A DNA stretch of 64,000 nucleotides, taken from contig JAJKFL010000005.1 of the NCBI GenBank assembly GCA_021186555.1, forward strand, positions 27,406,635-27,470,634, given 5' to 3'. Of the stretch, positions 36,801 through 48,086 are shown piece by piece. Both the position numbers and the translations under genes were made by a program. The first letter of the stretch is position 1; every line of letters starts with the position of its first letter. The DNA comes from Reticulitermes speratus. Its lineage: Eukaryota; Arthropoda; Insecta; Blattodea; Rhinotermitidae. Below the pieces are notes generated by a model. That model was not told where the DNA came from. It did not search any database and saw only the letters and a list, made by a program, of their open reading frames with translations.

Positions 36801-39390
36801 CAGAGCACATTCACTGTCTGTTATTTTGCATATTCAATCTTGGGTATGGGATGCATAGATCTTCTATGTTATATATATATATAAAATATATTGTGTGTGT
36901 TAAAAGTTTAAAAAGTTTTTAAGATTGCATCTTTCACATATGTTTGTTACAAATTCTTGGCAGTTTTTTGGTGTACAAATTATCCAATTAGAGTTGAACA
37001 TACTCCTGTATTTTGTAGTTATGTGTCCTGTGTTGTGATTTATTGGATGAAAATAATGGATATTAAGTATATGTAAACAATGGCCCCCATGATGATGGCT
37101 TGGTAAAGCTGAAACATATGTAAGGGCATTAGACTATACTTGTGGAAATACAGTGCATTTGTTAGTTTTTTAATTTGTGATTTGATGTCAGAATGCATGG
37201 AGAATATAATGGGAAATGTGTTTATTTATTTCCAATGCAATAAAAGTGTAAAAGACTCACCGCATGATTATATCACCAATGTAATCAATCCATACACGGG
37301 ACTGATGGCATGACAGTGACATCACTTTCTGCTAGCCTTCTACAGAAGATAAGTGCGGCGATGGATCGTCTATGCCAAATCGAATTAAACTGAAAATTAT
37401 TGCATAAATTCGAAAAGTGTAAATTTTCAAGTCACATTAAAGCGAAGTCACACAAAACAAAATCGCGTAAAATGAGACCTGCGTGTGCATTATGAAATTT
37501 GTCTTTTCCAGGGACATTCCAGTGGATATGAAGTATATAGCTGACCCTACAATGCATTCAATGCCTGCAGTGACACCATCACCAAACCAGAAGTGGCTGG
37601 CTTGTCAGAGCATGGACAACAAAATTGTCATATTTTCAGCTTTGAATCGCTTTAAGATGAATCGCAAGAAGACCTTCAGTGGACATATGGTAGCTGGTTA
37701 TGCGTGTACTCTTGACTTCTCACCTGATATGAGGTTTGTTATTTTTCAGTACAAATAAAAACTGCCATAGTGTCTTGCCTAAACATTGTTGAACAGGAAA
37801 ATGCCATACAGATACATAAGTGAGTAGGAAACGAATGAAAGTATGCTTAGATCTATGTTTGGGAACTAAGTAATGTGAAATATGTTATTTCTCTGAGGGG
37901 CAGTGGATTTAAACAGTAAATGGAGGTATGGTAACACAGAACTAATGGAGATGGATGTCTAGAAATTGATGTGAAAATGAGAGAAAAATCTGAAGTACAG
38001 AAACATTAAGGCAACTCATCACTTTATATTCTGTGTTCAGAAAGTAAGGTAAGGCAGTTAATCTGTTTTTGATAGAATTTATCCCGTTGTGCTATGGAAC
38101 ATTCAGTAAAAATCTTTAAATAATCTGTTCAGCACAACTATGTTTATAAGTTTTAAAACTATGTTTGTTTATTCAGCTCTTCAACTATGTTTACTCAAAA
38201 AGTAGCTACATGTTTCAGTCACAATTTACCATCATCAGGCTTATGATACAATATTTAAAGGAAGGGAAAATGTAATATATATAAATTCATCACAATTATT
38301 ACAATGATAAAATTGTAAAATATGTTGGTCAATCGGTAGCTGATCGACAGTTACTAGAGTTTTTGCGATTTATGGCCAGATGTATATTTTTATGTTAATT
38401 TACTTAAAACGAGTGAGTAAAATTGCCAGATAAATGTTATTAGAGGTTAATGTTTATTTTTATGTTCTTGTGATCATTTATATGAAGAAATTAGAGTTGT
38501 GGGGGTCAGTTACATATTCTGTGTTAATCAGATTGTTTGTATATGTCATGTTGAATGTAGGGGAGTCGGTGACACGGAAGTCTGTAAATATATAAGATAT
38601 TGTAAATCATAGTAAAGTGAAATTAAAATTGAAATAGGTTTTTTCTTATTGAAGTATGCAACAAAGTTTTACTTACGTGCCTTGGTTTGTTTTGTCACAT
38701 ACCCCTTATCTGATATTCATTAATCTGCCCATTTCCACTGGTATGTGTTTTCTACTTGATATTCAGGATTCTTGATTCTAAAAAATATATACTTACTCAG
38801 AGACACAGTGTTGATAGTTTATCTTAGTATTTCCATTATGCATTGTATACATATGGATTATTTTACTTACTACGATGTGAACACACTGATACCATCAAAT
38901 ACTTTAAAAAACATCAGCTCTGTGTGTGAATTTTTCTACTCGGAGGTTGCCACATTCACCTCTACTAAAGATAAGACTTTGGGAACGTGTAGCATACTAA
39001 CACCTATAATTGGGGGGAACAGTATGTGCCCTGTTTGTACCCCTACCTTAGCAGTGGATTTTATGCTCTTGTCCAGGTGGGCAGAGGCCAGAAAGGTCAA
39101 CACTGTCTATTTCTGGGGACACTATTTGAACAATGACAAACATTTTAATATGTTCTGGAATTAAGTTACCATCTTTGAATCCTAAACGTTTAATGTGACA
39201 AATTCATTTCAGCTACTTGGTATCGGGGGATGCTGATGGCAAGTGTTACGTGTGGGACTGGAAAACGACGAAATTGTACAAGAAATGGAAGGCTCATGAC
39301 AGTGTATGTATTGGAGTGCTGTGGCACCCACATGAACCAAGTAAACTTGTTACTGCAGGCTGGGACGGTCTTATCAAGTACTGGGACTGA
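24871..39390 (+). CDS. CDC40: Pre-mRNA-processing factor 17, WD40 splicing factor (ten exons)
   Basis: Second-step spliceosome factor (CDC40/PRP17), nuclear. Coding exons: 24871-25034, 25488-25704, 28472-28701, 29594-29690, 30441-30655, 33128-33236, 34820-34974, 35080-35213, 37512-37733, 39213-39390. All nine introns are GT-AG, with consistent phases. The product is 573 residues if one base absent from exon 1 is supplied; human PRP17 has about 579. The N-terminus holds [18 protein letters not shown] and [20 protein letters not shown], both PRP17 signatures; next come EGFLGPW and a basic AKRQKRGKQ stretch. A WD40 propeller runs from about residue 277 to the C-terminus ([41 protein letters not shown]) and ends in WDGLIKYWD. 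Anomaly: exon 1 reads into a TAG at 24940-24942 because a T run at 24929-24931 appears one base short; the other frame continues cleanly to the donor. The introns are rich in transposons. Confidence 0.93.
25979..26840 (+). repeat. Unclassified dispersed repeat, copy 2 (CDC40 intron 2)
   Basis: Matches copy 1 (7318-7870) at both ends: 'aagataggcaat' at the start and the 'ctcataaatggcacgatttt' to 'ttccatgtggacagac' part at 26500-26770. About 300 bp in the middle have no counterpart in copy 1. Confidence 0.5.
26955..27175 (+). repeat. SINE family 1, old degraded copy
   Basis: The head resembles 'tggctcaatcagtatagtgac' and the body includes 'ctctggggcccaccctgcc' and 'ctcttttcataggagtaaagcagttggggc'. 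Strongly mutated and without the TTTACC tail. Lies in CDC40 intron 2. Confidence 0.6.
27280..27590 (+). repeat. SINE family 1 copy
   Basis: Head 'gccaggatagtgtagactaca', body 'agggctcacccagcctcctattcagtgggtac' and 'taaagcggcagg', ending near a T-rich TTTACC-like tail. It is a tandem neighbour of the older copy just upstream, in CDC40 intron 2. Confidence 0.65.
27720..27731. repeat. G homopolymer
   Basis: A run of about eleven G in CDC40 intron 2, followed by TG-rich sequence. Confidence 0.8.
28905..29082. mobile_element. Fold-back MITE-like element, copy 2 (CDC40 intron 3)
   Basis: The ends are imperfect reverse complements (AAGATTGTAGCCTTGTGGGA versus the complement of TCCTAGAAGATCATAATTTT). 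About 178 bp, with the interior 'ggaacatcctgcttccttcttcagg' related to the 20724 copy. Confidence 0.5.
30033..30060. repeat. T homopolymer (28 nt)
   Basis: An uninterrupted T run in CDC40 intron 4. It could be the reverse of a poly(A) tail, but no SINE or LINE body is recognised next to it. Confidence 0.9.
35495..36376. mobile_element. Tigger-like TIR element (CDC40 intron 8)
   Basis: The left terminus CAGTCAAACTCGGTTATAGT follows TA. The right terminus in reverse complement reads CAGTTGAACTAGGTTATTAT. These are 'CAGT..CTCGGTTATA'-type ends typical of Tc1/mariner-superfamily MITEs. The interior is 882 bp with short, unrecognised ORFs. Confidence 0.55.
36387..37182. mobile_element. Long-TIR element with a nested MITE (CDC40 intron 8)
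   Basis: Nearly identical inverted repeats of about 97 bp (36387-36483 and 37086-37182) start AATCACAAATTAAAAAAC and run through 'tttcagctttaccaagccatcatca'. The interior is mostly noncoding and contains the MITE at 36501-36726. Superfamily unknown. Confidence 0.75.
36501..36726. mobile_element. Tigger-like MITE, innermost of the nest
   Basis: 226 bp flanked by TA (36499-36500, 36727-36728). The left end is CAGTAGAACCCCTGTATCCG; the right end in reverse complement is CAGTAGTCCCCCCGCATCCG. No ORF. Confidence 0.75.
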
Positions 39391-39592
39391 AGTGGTAATA
39401 TCAGTCAAGAAAGGAAGATCAGTGCTCTTTTGTAAGTATAACATGTTATACTTAACAATTATAGTGATACGAGTGATGAGATTAAAGAAGGCAAGATTGT
39501 GTAAGTATAATTGTAAAGTGTATTGTTACTTAGTAGCTGATCTGCCCATTATTGTGGATTCCTGTATGCGACTACTTTCTGGTGGGAGAAGG

Positions 39593-39598
39593 AATAAA
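39593..39598 (+). terminator. Candidate poly(A) signal for CDC40
   Basis: AATAAA, 203 bases after the CDC40 stop codon and the first canonical signal downstream. Cleavage site not determined. Confidence 0.5.
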
Positions 39599-39998
39599 CT
39601 GTGCCATTGCTGGCAGGAAATATGTGTCTTGCACATGAATATTATGTATTAGTTAATGTGATTATTTTGATAAATATCTGTGACTGACTGATCCATTGAA
39701 TGTTGTCCATGGTTTGAGCTATATTTGTATATACATAGAGCACATAGCATAGTGATAGGCACTTCAAGGCAAGTTAAGATGCATTTTTCTATAGGCTAAC
39801 CGGTATTTGTTAAAGCCTTCATATTTTTCTGAGGAGCGTTAGGAAACCTACACTTTAACACAAAAAAGAGGACCATGCAATATGTGTTTCAGTATTTTTT
39901 AAACACTTTACCAGCAGTAGCACCTCTGTTTGTGTAAGGATGATTCATTTTATGACATGTGAAGCTATATCTGGCACCTGATGATCCGGAAAGCTCCA

Positions 39999-40166
39999 TT
40001 AACCCTTTGGAGACGAAAGGCAACTTTAATTGATGCATATTGTGGTGCTGAGACAACTGAATGTCGTCTGGTGTCAGCCAAGCACTTGCAAAGTAATGAG
40101 CGCCATTTAAATTCGGAGTCTTTGGCTGAGTATACTGGGTACTTAGTTCCAGTGCCTGAGGGTTAA
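39999..40166. mobile_element. piggyBac-like MITE
   Basis: 160 bp between two TTAA sites (39999-40002, 40163-40166). The left end reads CCCTTTGGAGACG; the right end in reverse complement reads CCCTCAGGCACTG. TTAA target duplication and CCCT termini are the piggyBac hallmark. No ORF. Confidence 0.6.
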
Positions 40167-43100
40167 GGAAGTTGATTGTGAGTCCCATTATGTTTCACTG
40201 TGCTATCAACTGGCTGCACCCAACAGCAAATTCCAAGAGTTCAGCCATTACTTATGGGTGTCTTGTTGTTGTTTTTAATGTTATATATACATCATGTAAG
40301 GTAAGTGGTAATGAAAGTGATTAGAAATTGTGACATGGAAAACAGACTAGTACATGAAGTGACAAATAAAATGGTTAGGTCTGTTTATGTTGTTGCTAGG
40401 TACACAAAGATACACATTAGGTATAAAATTCTAATATCCAGAAAATTACAATATCTTACAATCCTTTGGTCTCAGAGGTGCCAGATATTGCAAATTTTAC
40501 TATACTGTGTGATTGGGTGTTGAATACTAGATTATATTTCTTGAAAAATAAGGTATGTCCCGATCTTTGCACAGGACTTTCTGTGTCATGTGTTGACTTT
40601 AAAAATGATCTATCAAAAGTTTCAGAAGTCTGTCTGCATGTTGAAATGGCTGCCAGGTAAGCATTTGACATTAAACCTGGGCACTTGAATTTATTTGCAA
40701 AGTGAACAAGTGGGTTAAAGCTCAATGTATACAAAAACAAGTTAAGGAAATGTATGCATATTATAATGATTCTGATATATCTGGTCACTTTTGGTATTCC
40801 AAAAACTGTAAGACTTATGAAAGATGTGTGTTGAGGATAAAATGTGTTTCAATTTTCTCTGAAACTTTGTTTCATAAGTATCTTTTGCTTTGATAAATAT
40901 TTCATGAGTTATGCTCAAGATTCATGTTGGAATGCAAGTAGATCTTCACTTAAAGTGTACATTACTATATTCTGATTTTGACTACAACTGGAATGTGTGA
41001 ACAAATTTTAGTAAAACTCCCTATCAGATATCAGGAAAATCCATTGAGCTGTTTTCATATTATTTCATGTGTATGGACAGAGTGATTTTAATGGGTGCTT
41101 CACAGGGATCCAAATTAATGAAAAAAAGTGGTTTAATCCTGATTGTTTTTGCAAGACTAATATTGCAAACTTTGTTTTGTATTCTGTAAGGTTTTGTAAG
41201 GTGTGTTTTTCTCTACTATCATGCTGTGAGGTTCTTGTGAAATTTTTACCATAGTTTGTGACAGCAGATCGAAAAACAACCACAAGATCAGTCCAAAAAC
41301 AATGTGGATTATTTATATTGCTTTACAAGAAGTCAGTTTTGTATAAAAATAATTTATCATGCAGACACAATGAGTATTTTATCATAAAAAAGTGCCATTG
41401 CTTAGAAAAGTGTATATGACCAAGACTTTATGAAATATGAATGTTCTATTTTAATTCAATCGTATCTTGTAAATTTATTACTGTCAAGTGACTGGTTCAT
41501 TGGGATACTTGTTAAGAATATTTGGTATGTAAGTTTAAATACCATAAAACACTATAAAATTTAGGGCTTATTATTCTGTAGCAAGCTGTTATTGTCTTAT
41601 TTTCCAATTTACTTTTTGATTGTTTTAAAACTTTAAAGGAAGCTGTTGCACCATGAATATGAAACAATTAAAAGCAACTTATTCCAAGTGAACTATTTAC
41701 CCAATGACACAGGATAACATCCCAGAAGACTTGAATCTTCAGCAGTACTGCTGTGTTGACATCGAATGTCATGTTATTCCAATAAGAAAAAATCTCTAGA
41801 AATGGAAGTGTGAAAAGATTTTTAACAAGATGAAGTAATTTAAAAGAATAAATGTACTTCTGTTGTACAGAGTGTATCAAAAGAGAAAAATTCATTCATG
41901 GCTACAGCAGCTCTTTAAAGTGCATGTCAGGAAGTGCTTTGCAAACTGTTAACATGTGACATGCATGCAGACTGAAGAAGTGCAGATTTCCACCTTTTGA
42001 CATTGATACAGTCACTCATTGATTCATACAGAAGCAACAAACTGAATTTGGTGTGACTACAGACAAAATATCCACTGTTAAAACAAGATATAGAAATTGA
42101 TGGAACACATAGCAGCACTGATATCACATGTATAATTTTATCTCAATTTTTTTCATCGGCATTTTTCAACTCTACATTACAGAGATCTGGTTGTGCTTAG
42201 TCAGTGCTGCATGTGACCAGTGACTTTGAAATGATGATGGCCATGCAGCTGTTCACATCACTTTTCACATTGATTGTAGTGTTGATATGCAAAGTAAAAA
42301 CAGTAAGTCTGTGATCATTTGGTACAGCCTAAAAGAATGTCCAGGCAAGATTTGGTATGCTTTCATTGGCATGGTACAACCTGAAGTATCAAGAACAAGG
42401 TGTACTTGAAGCTGTGATAAAAAACCTATGAGTTGTCTGGCATGTGATATGAATGTTAGGTGGGATTACAACAGTTGGTGGAACTGCTAATACTGGACGT
42501 GCAAGAAGACCCTCAAACTTCTCAAGGATCATTATAACAGTGTTCTGCTTGTGTCACTGATCAGATTTGGCAATTGAATTGTCCTTGGAAGTAGTTCCTG
42601 AATTGAAACTCATTGAGCATTGTTAGTGGTTTAGTGAGATATTTGTGAACACCTTCAAAATTTAAAATTATGCCCCAAATTATCCTGCAGTGCCAAGTTA
42701 CTCCTGTGTATTTCAAAGTATTTTTGCTAAACATGTCAGAAATTTTACTGTCACCACCCTGCATAAGTGACTTGGATGCAGAAATGTTCAGATACTTTTG
42801 ACTCTTTCAGTCAGTAAAGAGAGTTGTAGGAAGTATGCTTAAGATATGGGACCCAGCATTACAGGAGGACTGATGGCAGACATAACACTTCTACTCTGAG
42901 AACTGCAAGAGGTATTCCAAAAATGTGTTGGTACTTCCTGATGTATTAAGCACAGAAATCCTCAGTGAGGATAGCAGTCTCTGGACTGAAAATGTGAAGC
43001 AGAAGTGCTAATTACTTAACCACAATATTCGAGTTCCCTTGTGATGGAAGTTGATGGTAACCTTGCCAGCCAATGTTTATGTCTTGAATTTCTCTTTTTC

Positions 43101-43650
43101 TGATAGGATACCAACAGATATTTTCACTGCATACAGGATTTCTTTGTCATTAATCCATAAGCACGCAGGTATAAATTGAACCTTTACCTCCATCTTTTAG
43201 CAGGTTTCTATTGAACCTCAGTGAGTTTGCTGCACTTGAAATATGTATTCCACTTGTACTGTTCTTTATGAACTTTTTTTAATTTGTTTCTTATGACCAT
43301 TCCTGTATATAGATGGTCAGCTGTTTCTTTAAGGTACCTGAGCTGTGTTACGCTTTGAGATTAGTGTTACACATGTTCAATGTACCAAGATTAATTACAG
43401 GTTTACCATTTTCAACCATAATGCCTAAGTCTTTGCTGAAGGTACTGGACAAACCTAACACATAATGTACTTTTACTAGCTGATGTGTTTTGTCAGAACA
43501 TAGTGCTGTATATACATTATGTTTAAGAAAACACATATATAAAATAATGTCTCCAGATAAATATATAAATGGACATACTATTTATGTATGTCTGCCTATA
43601 TTTGGAGCCACAGCTGATGCCAGATGCACTAAAACCTAATATATCCACCC
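40167..43650. other. No gene recognised
   Basis: AT-rich intergenic DNA. A half-copy of the fold-back MITE is near 41715-41760 (gataacatcccagaagacttgaatcttc). No splice-bounded coding segment with recognisable similarity. Confidence 0.4.
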
Positions 43651-43654
43651 ATTA

Positions 43655-44330
43655 AAGTGGTGAATATAAGCGGTAGGTGGTTAGAGGGGCATCTGTATTC
43701 ATAATAGTACATGGTTAGAGTGTATACACTCATAATGGCAGGTGAGTAAAAAAGGTAAAGGTAAAGTTCACCCTAGAAGAGGCCATGAAGGCCCAGAGGG
43801 GGAGTAGAGGTATAGCTCTACTCTTTCTTTAACATTGGCGCTACATGGGGGTGGGTGGTCAACACCACGCCCCGGCCACTTTACCCCAGGGAATGACCCA
43901 ATACCCATTGTACAGGAGGCTGGGTAGGCCTCAGGGCCGGTCTGGACAGGTGCTGAAAATCTCGCCTCCACCGGGATTCGATCCCCGGACCGTCCAGCTT
44001 GTAGCGAGTTGCTATACCGACTGAGCTATCCCAGCCCATGGCAGGTGAGTAGAGATGTCTATATACCCATAATGGTAGGTTGTTTTTGTGCCTCTGTATT
44101 GCCATAGAGGTAGGTGGGTTGAGGGGCATCTGTATACCCACAATTGTAGGGTGGACAATGGGGATCTGTATAGCCATAATGATGATGGTAGAACAGAGAT
44201 GGGTAGAGACCCGTAATGGTAGGTGGTGAGAGGGGCGTCTATATAGCCATCACGTTAGGTGGGTAGAGGGGGTCTATGTAACTATTATGGTAGATGGGTA
44301 GAGGTTATTTATGTAGCCATGATGCTATGT
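43655..44330. repeat. Minisatellite of about 40-45 bp, interrupted by a SINE
   Basis: Imperfect repeats of 'cataatggtaggtgggtagaggggcatctgtataccca' type at 43655-43748 and 44038-44330. Unit length drifts. The SINE at 43749-44037 splits it. Confidence 0.7.
43749..44037 (-). repeat. SINE family 1, full-length copy with target-site duplication
   Basis: 289 bp in reverse orientation, with the tRNA-like head at the right. It is flanked by an exact 14-bp direct repeat ATGGCAGGTGAGTA (43735-43748 and 44038-44051), which fixes the boundaries and shows insertion into one minisatellite unit. Confidence 0.88.
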
Positions 44331-45510
44331 GTTAGACTATTTGAGAGTTTTCAAACAATAGTCCAAAGGCACATCGATGAAATAAACTTGCTGAACACTA
44401 GTCAGTTGGGCTTTCATGCACATCACAGTACAACACTTCAATGTATGAGGCTAATGGGCCACGTGACCTTAAATTTTAACAATAATCGGTCTACAGTTGT
44501 GGTATTCTTGGATATCTAAAAAGCGTTTGATACTACATGGCACCCTGGCTTCTACAGGTTACTGAAATTAAACTTTTAGGTCAGCATAGTTAACCTTTAG
44601 CCACTGCCCGTCCCATATATAGGATGTCAGTACCACTACCACCAAATGACCATATATCATATATTCAGTCAACAAATGTATTTACTGAATTTTTTGAGAC
44701 AGGTTGCAAAATCTCTGTCCCCCCCTCCCAATAAATGCTATGTATTTCATAATGTTATCTTTTTTGGATCATAAAATATTCACATTTACATAAAGGGTGC
44801 ACTAAATTTTAAATGCCCAGCTCTGGTGCCAGAGGGTTAAAGCTCATTGGCTGTTCCCTCAAACAGGAAATTCATAGTCTTGGTTGAAGGCAAATTGTCC
44901 ACTCCTAGAGAAATACAAGCAGCGGTGCTGCAGGGTTTCATCCTGTCCCCCATATTGTATAATTTGTATACAAATGATGCTCCCCAGACACCAGGTACAT
45001 AACCTGGCCCTCTTTGTGGGGGACACCTGTATATACACCACTGACTGCAAAGAGGGTTATGTTACCAGATAGTTCCAGCGTGGCCTGTCATCAATGGAGT
45101 CATGATGTGAGTGCTAGAATATTAAAATCAGTGAAGATAAGACTTGGGCTATCTGTTTCTCCCATGGAACTAGACCTGCAGAGTCTCATCTTACATTGAA
45201 GGGACGGAACATTCCCGTCATTAACGAGGTAAAATATCTCGGTGTAATTTTTGATACTGAGATTATATGGAGATATCATACAGAAATGATCAAAGCCAAG
45301 GCCTTCAGAAAATTCATTAGAGTCTACTCCCTATTCAAAAGTGATTGATTAAGCGTAACATTGGACAAGGCGAAGCCCAACACAGGAAATATAAAAGGCT
45401 TAAACTTGGCAGTGGTCAAGCATACAGCCATTCAAATGTCTAACTGCTGCCATAGCAAATGTTATGCAAGTTAAGGCATGATCTGCTGTACAGGGCCTGG
45501 GCTGGCGGAG
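44322..45510 (+). mobile_element. Jockey-like LINE remnant, 5'-truncated and interrupted
   Basis: RT fragments include LGFHAHHSTTLQ near 44406, LSPILYNLYTND near 44945 and LALFVGDTCIYT near 45004, where the catalytic F/Y-A-D-D box has become F-V-G-D. VKYLGVIFD follows near 45228, and GQGEAQHRKYKRLKLG after a deletion near 45364-45410. In-frame stops occur. A piggyBac-like MITE sits at 44594-44836. A dead copy ending near a TA microsatellite. Confidence 0.78.
44590..44840. mobile_element. piggyBac-like MITE nested in the jockey element
   Basis: 243 bp between TTAA sites (44590-44593 and 44837-44840). The left end is CCTTTAGCCACTG; the right end in reverse complement is CCCTCTGGCACC. Removing it and one TTAA rejoins the RT reading region, confirming the insertion. 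No ORF. Confidence 0.65.
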
Positions 45511-45514
45511 GCCG

Positions 45515-45540
45515 TGTATATATATATATATATATATTGT
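45515..45540. repeat. (TA)n microsatellite
   Basis: An uninterrupted TA run at the apparent 3' end of the jockey-like remnant. Confidence 0.85.
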
Positions 45541-47176
45541 ATCTTGTACATTACTTTAGATTTCTTAACACACTATGTATATATGCATGTATAAATTGTA
45601 AATATATACTACACTCAAAGACTGTGACTCTTGACAATGGCCAGACACACCCTCCCATCGGGGGAGGGAGGCACACCATGACAGTATTACAGTAATCGTC
45701 ATCCCAACCATAGAGTATCTGGTCATGAGCCCAAGGGGGCTTGATACCAAGACAGACTGGCTGGCTGACTGCCAGCCATAACGTGACTCTGATTCTGACT
45801 GCCGGGCCAGAAAAGGGCCATTTGCAGGTTGGAGGTGCTGCTATGGTGTGTGAGTGATGGTGAGACATACTGCTGGAATTTGGGCATTTAAAAGGGCCGT
45901 TTGACGAGTATTGTGGAAGTTCCCACAGACCAACAGCTGGTTATCTGCAGATGCTGCACTACTGGTGTCATATAGCTTCCTAGCCATATTTCTGCATTCA
46001 TGCATGGCTGCACAAGTCATGAGTCACACTGAAGGAGCAGGAATCAACACTCTGGTGTCTGCAGGTAAGGAACAGTGTCTTCATTTATTCAGTTGTCATA
46101 GAAGTAACGTAACATTTAGAAATGTAACCTTTTTATTTGTAGGAAAGTGTTAATTTTCACAATGGCGAACTGTGACAATGAAACACTTACAGAACTGCTG
46201 TTATGTTTATGTTTGGTTTTCTCAGGAAGGTTCAGCAGCAAATGTCTGTCTACAGCTGTGTTGTGTTGAGGACATTGATACAATTTTTAATAGCTTCAAC
46301 AGTGTGAAGCATGCTGCCAATGTTGTGGCAACAGTTCTCATGTAAGTCACTGGCCTGCCTCATAGGTTGACAACCAGGACTCTGCACTGCATTCCGCCAA
46401 ATCATAAAATGTCAGGTTATGAAGAAGTAGATTCTGAAAGGGTGTTGATATCTGGTAAGTCTCCCATTAAGCAGCATTGGAATTGATACTTCAACACACA
46501 ATCTATTTACTGTGTTCATGAATTGTTAATGTTTAAACAGTGACTTATGTGTATGTTTATATATATACAGTTACAAATTTGAATACAAATGTCTATGATC
46601 AAAAGAAATTACTGTTGAAGATTTTCATATCCTAGCTGTCACAGATCCTACCTGTACCTAGTTATTATGAATATTCAGTTTTGTTTCCATGATGTATGTT
46701 TCACATAGTCAAGTGTGTTTCAGTAAGGGGAGTTTTGATTTCTGTAAATTAAATGTTTGTTCACGTGCGCACATGTTTATTGAAGAGATGGAGAAGTTCC
46801 TCTGCAGTATCAAGAATTTCACGTTTATTCATTGGTTTAATACCAGTAAAGCATGGAGGCAAAATAATGAAGTTTATGTTGTACATGCTCTGCAGTTAGT
46901 ACAAATCTATATTGTATTTGCCAGTGATCTACACGTATTTATGCCCCATTCATTGATATGTGCGTTTCTGTGCCGACTATTGGATCATTATCAGTTGTAT
47001 TTTGTATTATTTTCTGTCATTATGTTCATGTTTTTCATTGTTGCACTTGCTGCTTCTTATTGTTCCACTCACACATGACTTCTTACATGTGGTGTTGTGT
47101 GATTTCTTTGATTGGAATTAATTCCTATAAGATCGCTGTATTCACTTGTTAGTTATTCTATTGTGGTGGATGTATA
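45541..47176. other. No gene recognised
   Basis: The only exon-like signal is 46226-46341 (cag acceptor, open frame, gtaagt donor), whose translation matches nothing I know. Otherwise AT-rich DNA. Confidence 0.35.
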
Positions 47177-48086
47177 AGGGTTGCTCAGAAAGTTGTGCAG
47201 CACTTTCTATACTTCAGTCAAACTCAACAGGAAATGATTGCAATTTTTTCTGTGGTTAATTTTGAATGTCCTGCTTGCTACTGCAGTGCTGCAGAACAGT
47301 GTTTCCTCGTGCATGCACAGGGCTTGTGAAAATGGCGTGGTATGATGTGCATTGTAAACAACAGGCTGTTATTGAATTTCTTGTTGCTGATAAGGAATCA
47401 GTAACAAACATTCACAAGCGGTTAAAAAATGTATACGGTGTCAATGCCTTTGATAAAAGCACTGTTAGTTGTTGGGCTCATGAGTTGAAGGTTCTGAGAA
47501 AGGCCAGGCGGAGCTCAGTGACGCGTGTCACTCTGGCCGGGATGCAGAAGGGGTGACTCTGGTAGACATTATGCCACATGGTCAAACCATTAACTCAGAT
47601 CTGTACATTCAAACTCTTAAAACCTTGTAGAAGTGATTCAGGAGGGTTCAACCTCAGAAAAATGTTGCTGAAATCCTACTTCAACATGACATCTTATGAC
47701 CACACACTAGTTTGAAAACACAGTAAGCAATCACAAAACTAGGATGGACTGTTCCTTTCCCCACCCCCCATACAGCTCAGATCTTGCTCCCTCAGATTTC
47801 CACCTCTTTACAGTTCTCAAAGATGCCATCTGTGGGAAAAGGTTTGGGAGTGATGATGAGGTTCTTGAAGAAGTGGCTCTGAGTACAAAATTGAAACCAG
47901 TACCAGAAGGGGGTAGATGCACTTGTTTATCACAGGCACAAGGCTGTTGAAGTTGATGGAGATTATGTAAAAAAAATTAGGTGTGTAGTACATCCATCTA
48001 GTTATCCTACGAGTGTGTTCAAATAATTATGTACTAAATTGCTAACAATAAAAGACTGTGTTGGAAAACTTTCTGGGCAACCATCG
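47177..48086 (+). mobile_element. Internally deleted mariner-like element
   Basis: The ends are imperfect inverted repeats (GGGTTGCTCAGAAAGTT and the complement of AACTTTCTGGGCAACC) next to TA dinucleotides. The N-terminal transposase helix-turn-helix part (QQAVIEFLVADKESVTNIHK) is at about 47266-47556. The C-terminal HPPYSSDLAPSDFHLF motif, with the DDD triad's last region, is at about 47760-47810. About 910 bp against the usual ~1.3 kb, with stops between, so non-autonomous. Confidence 0.8.

Larger units (their letters stand above)
35260..37483. mobile_element. Tigger-like element hosting nested insertions (CDC40 intron 8)
   Basis: The left end CAGGCAGTTCTCGTTTTATG at 35260 is preceded by TA. 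The right end near 37468-37483, read in reverse complement, gives GCAGGTCTCATTTTACGCG. Between them lie two further elements (35495-36376 and 36387-37182). Excluding those, the outer element is about 540 bp with no ORF. Its right boundary is approximate. Confidence 0.5.

Noticed and set aside
46226-46341. Possible internal exon bounded by a cag acceptor and gtaagt donor (..EGSAANVCLQLCC..)
   Set aside because: No similarity to any family I know. The nearest exon-like segment upstream (donor near 46065) joins in an open frame for only about 14 codons before a stop.
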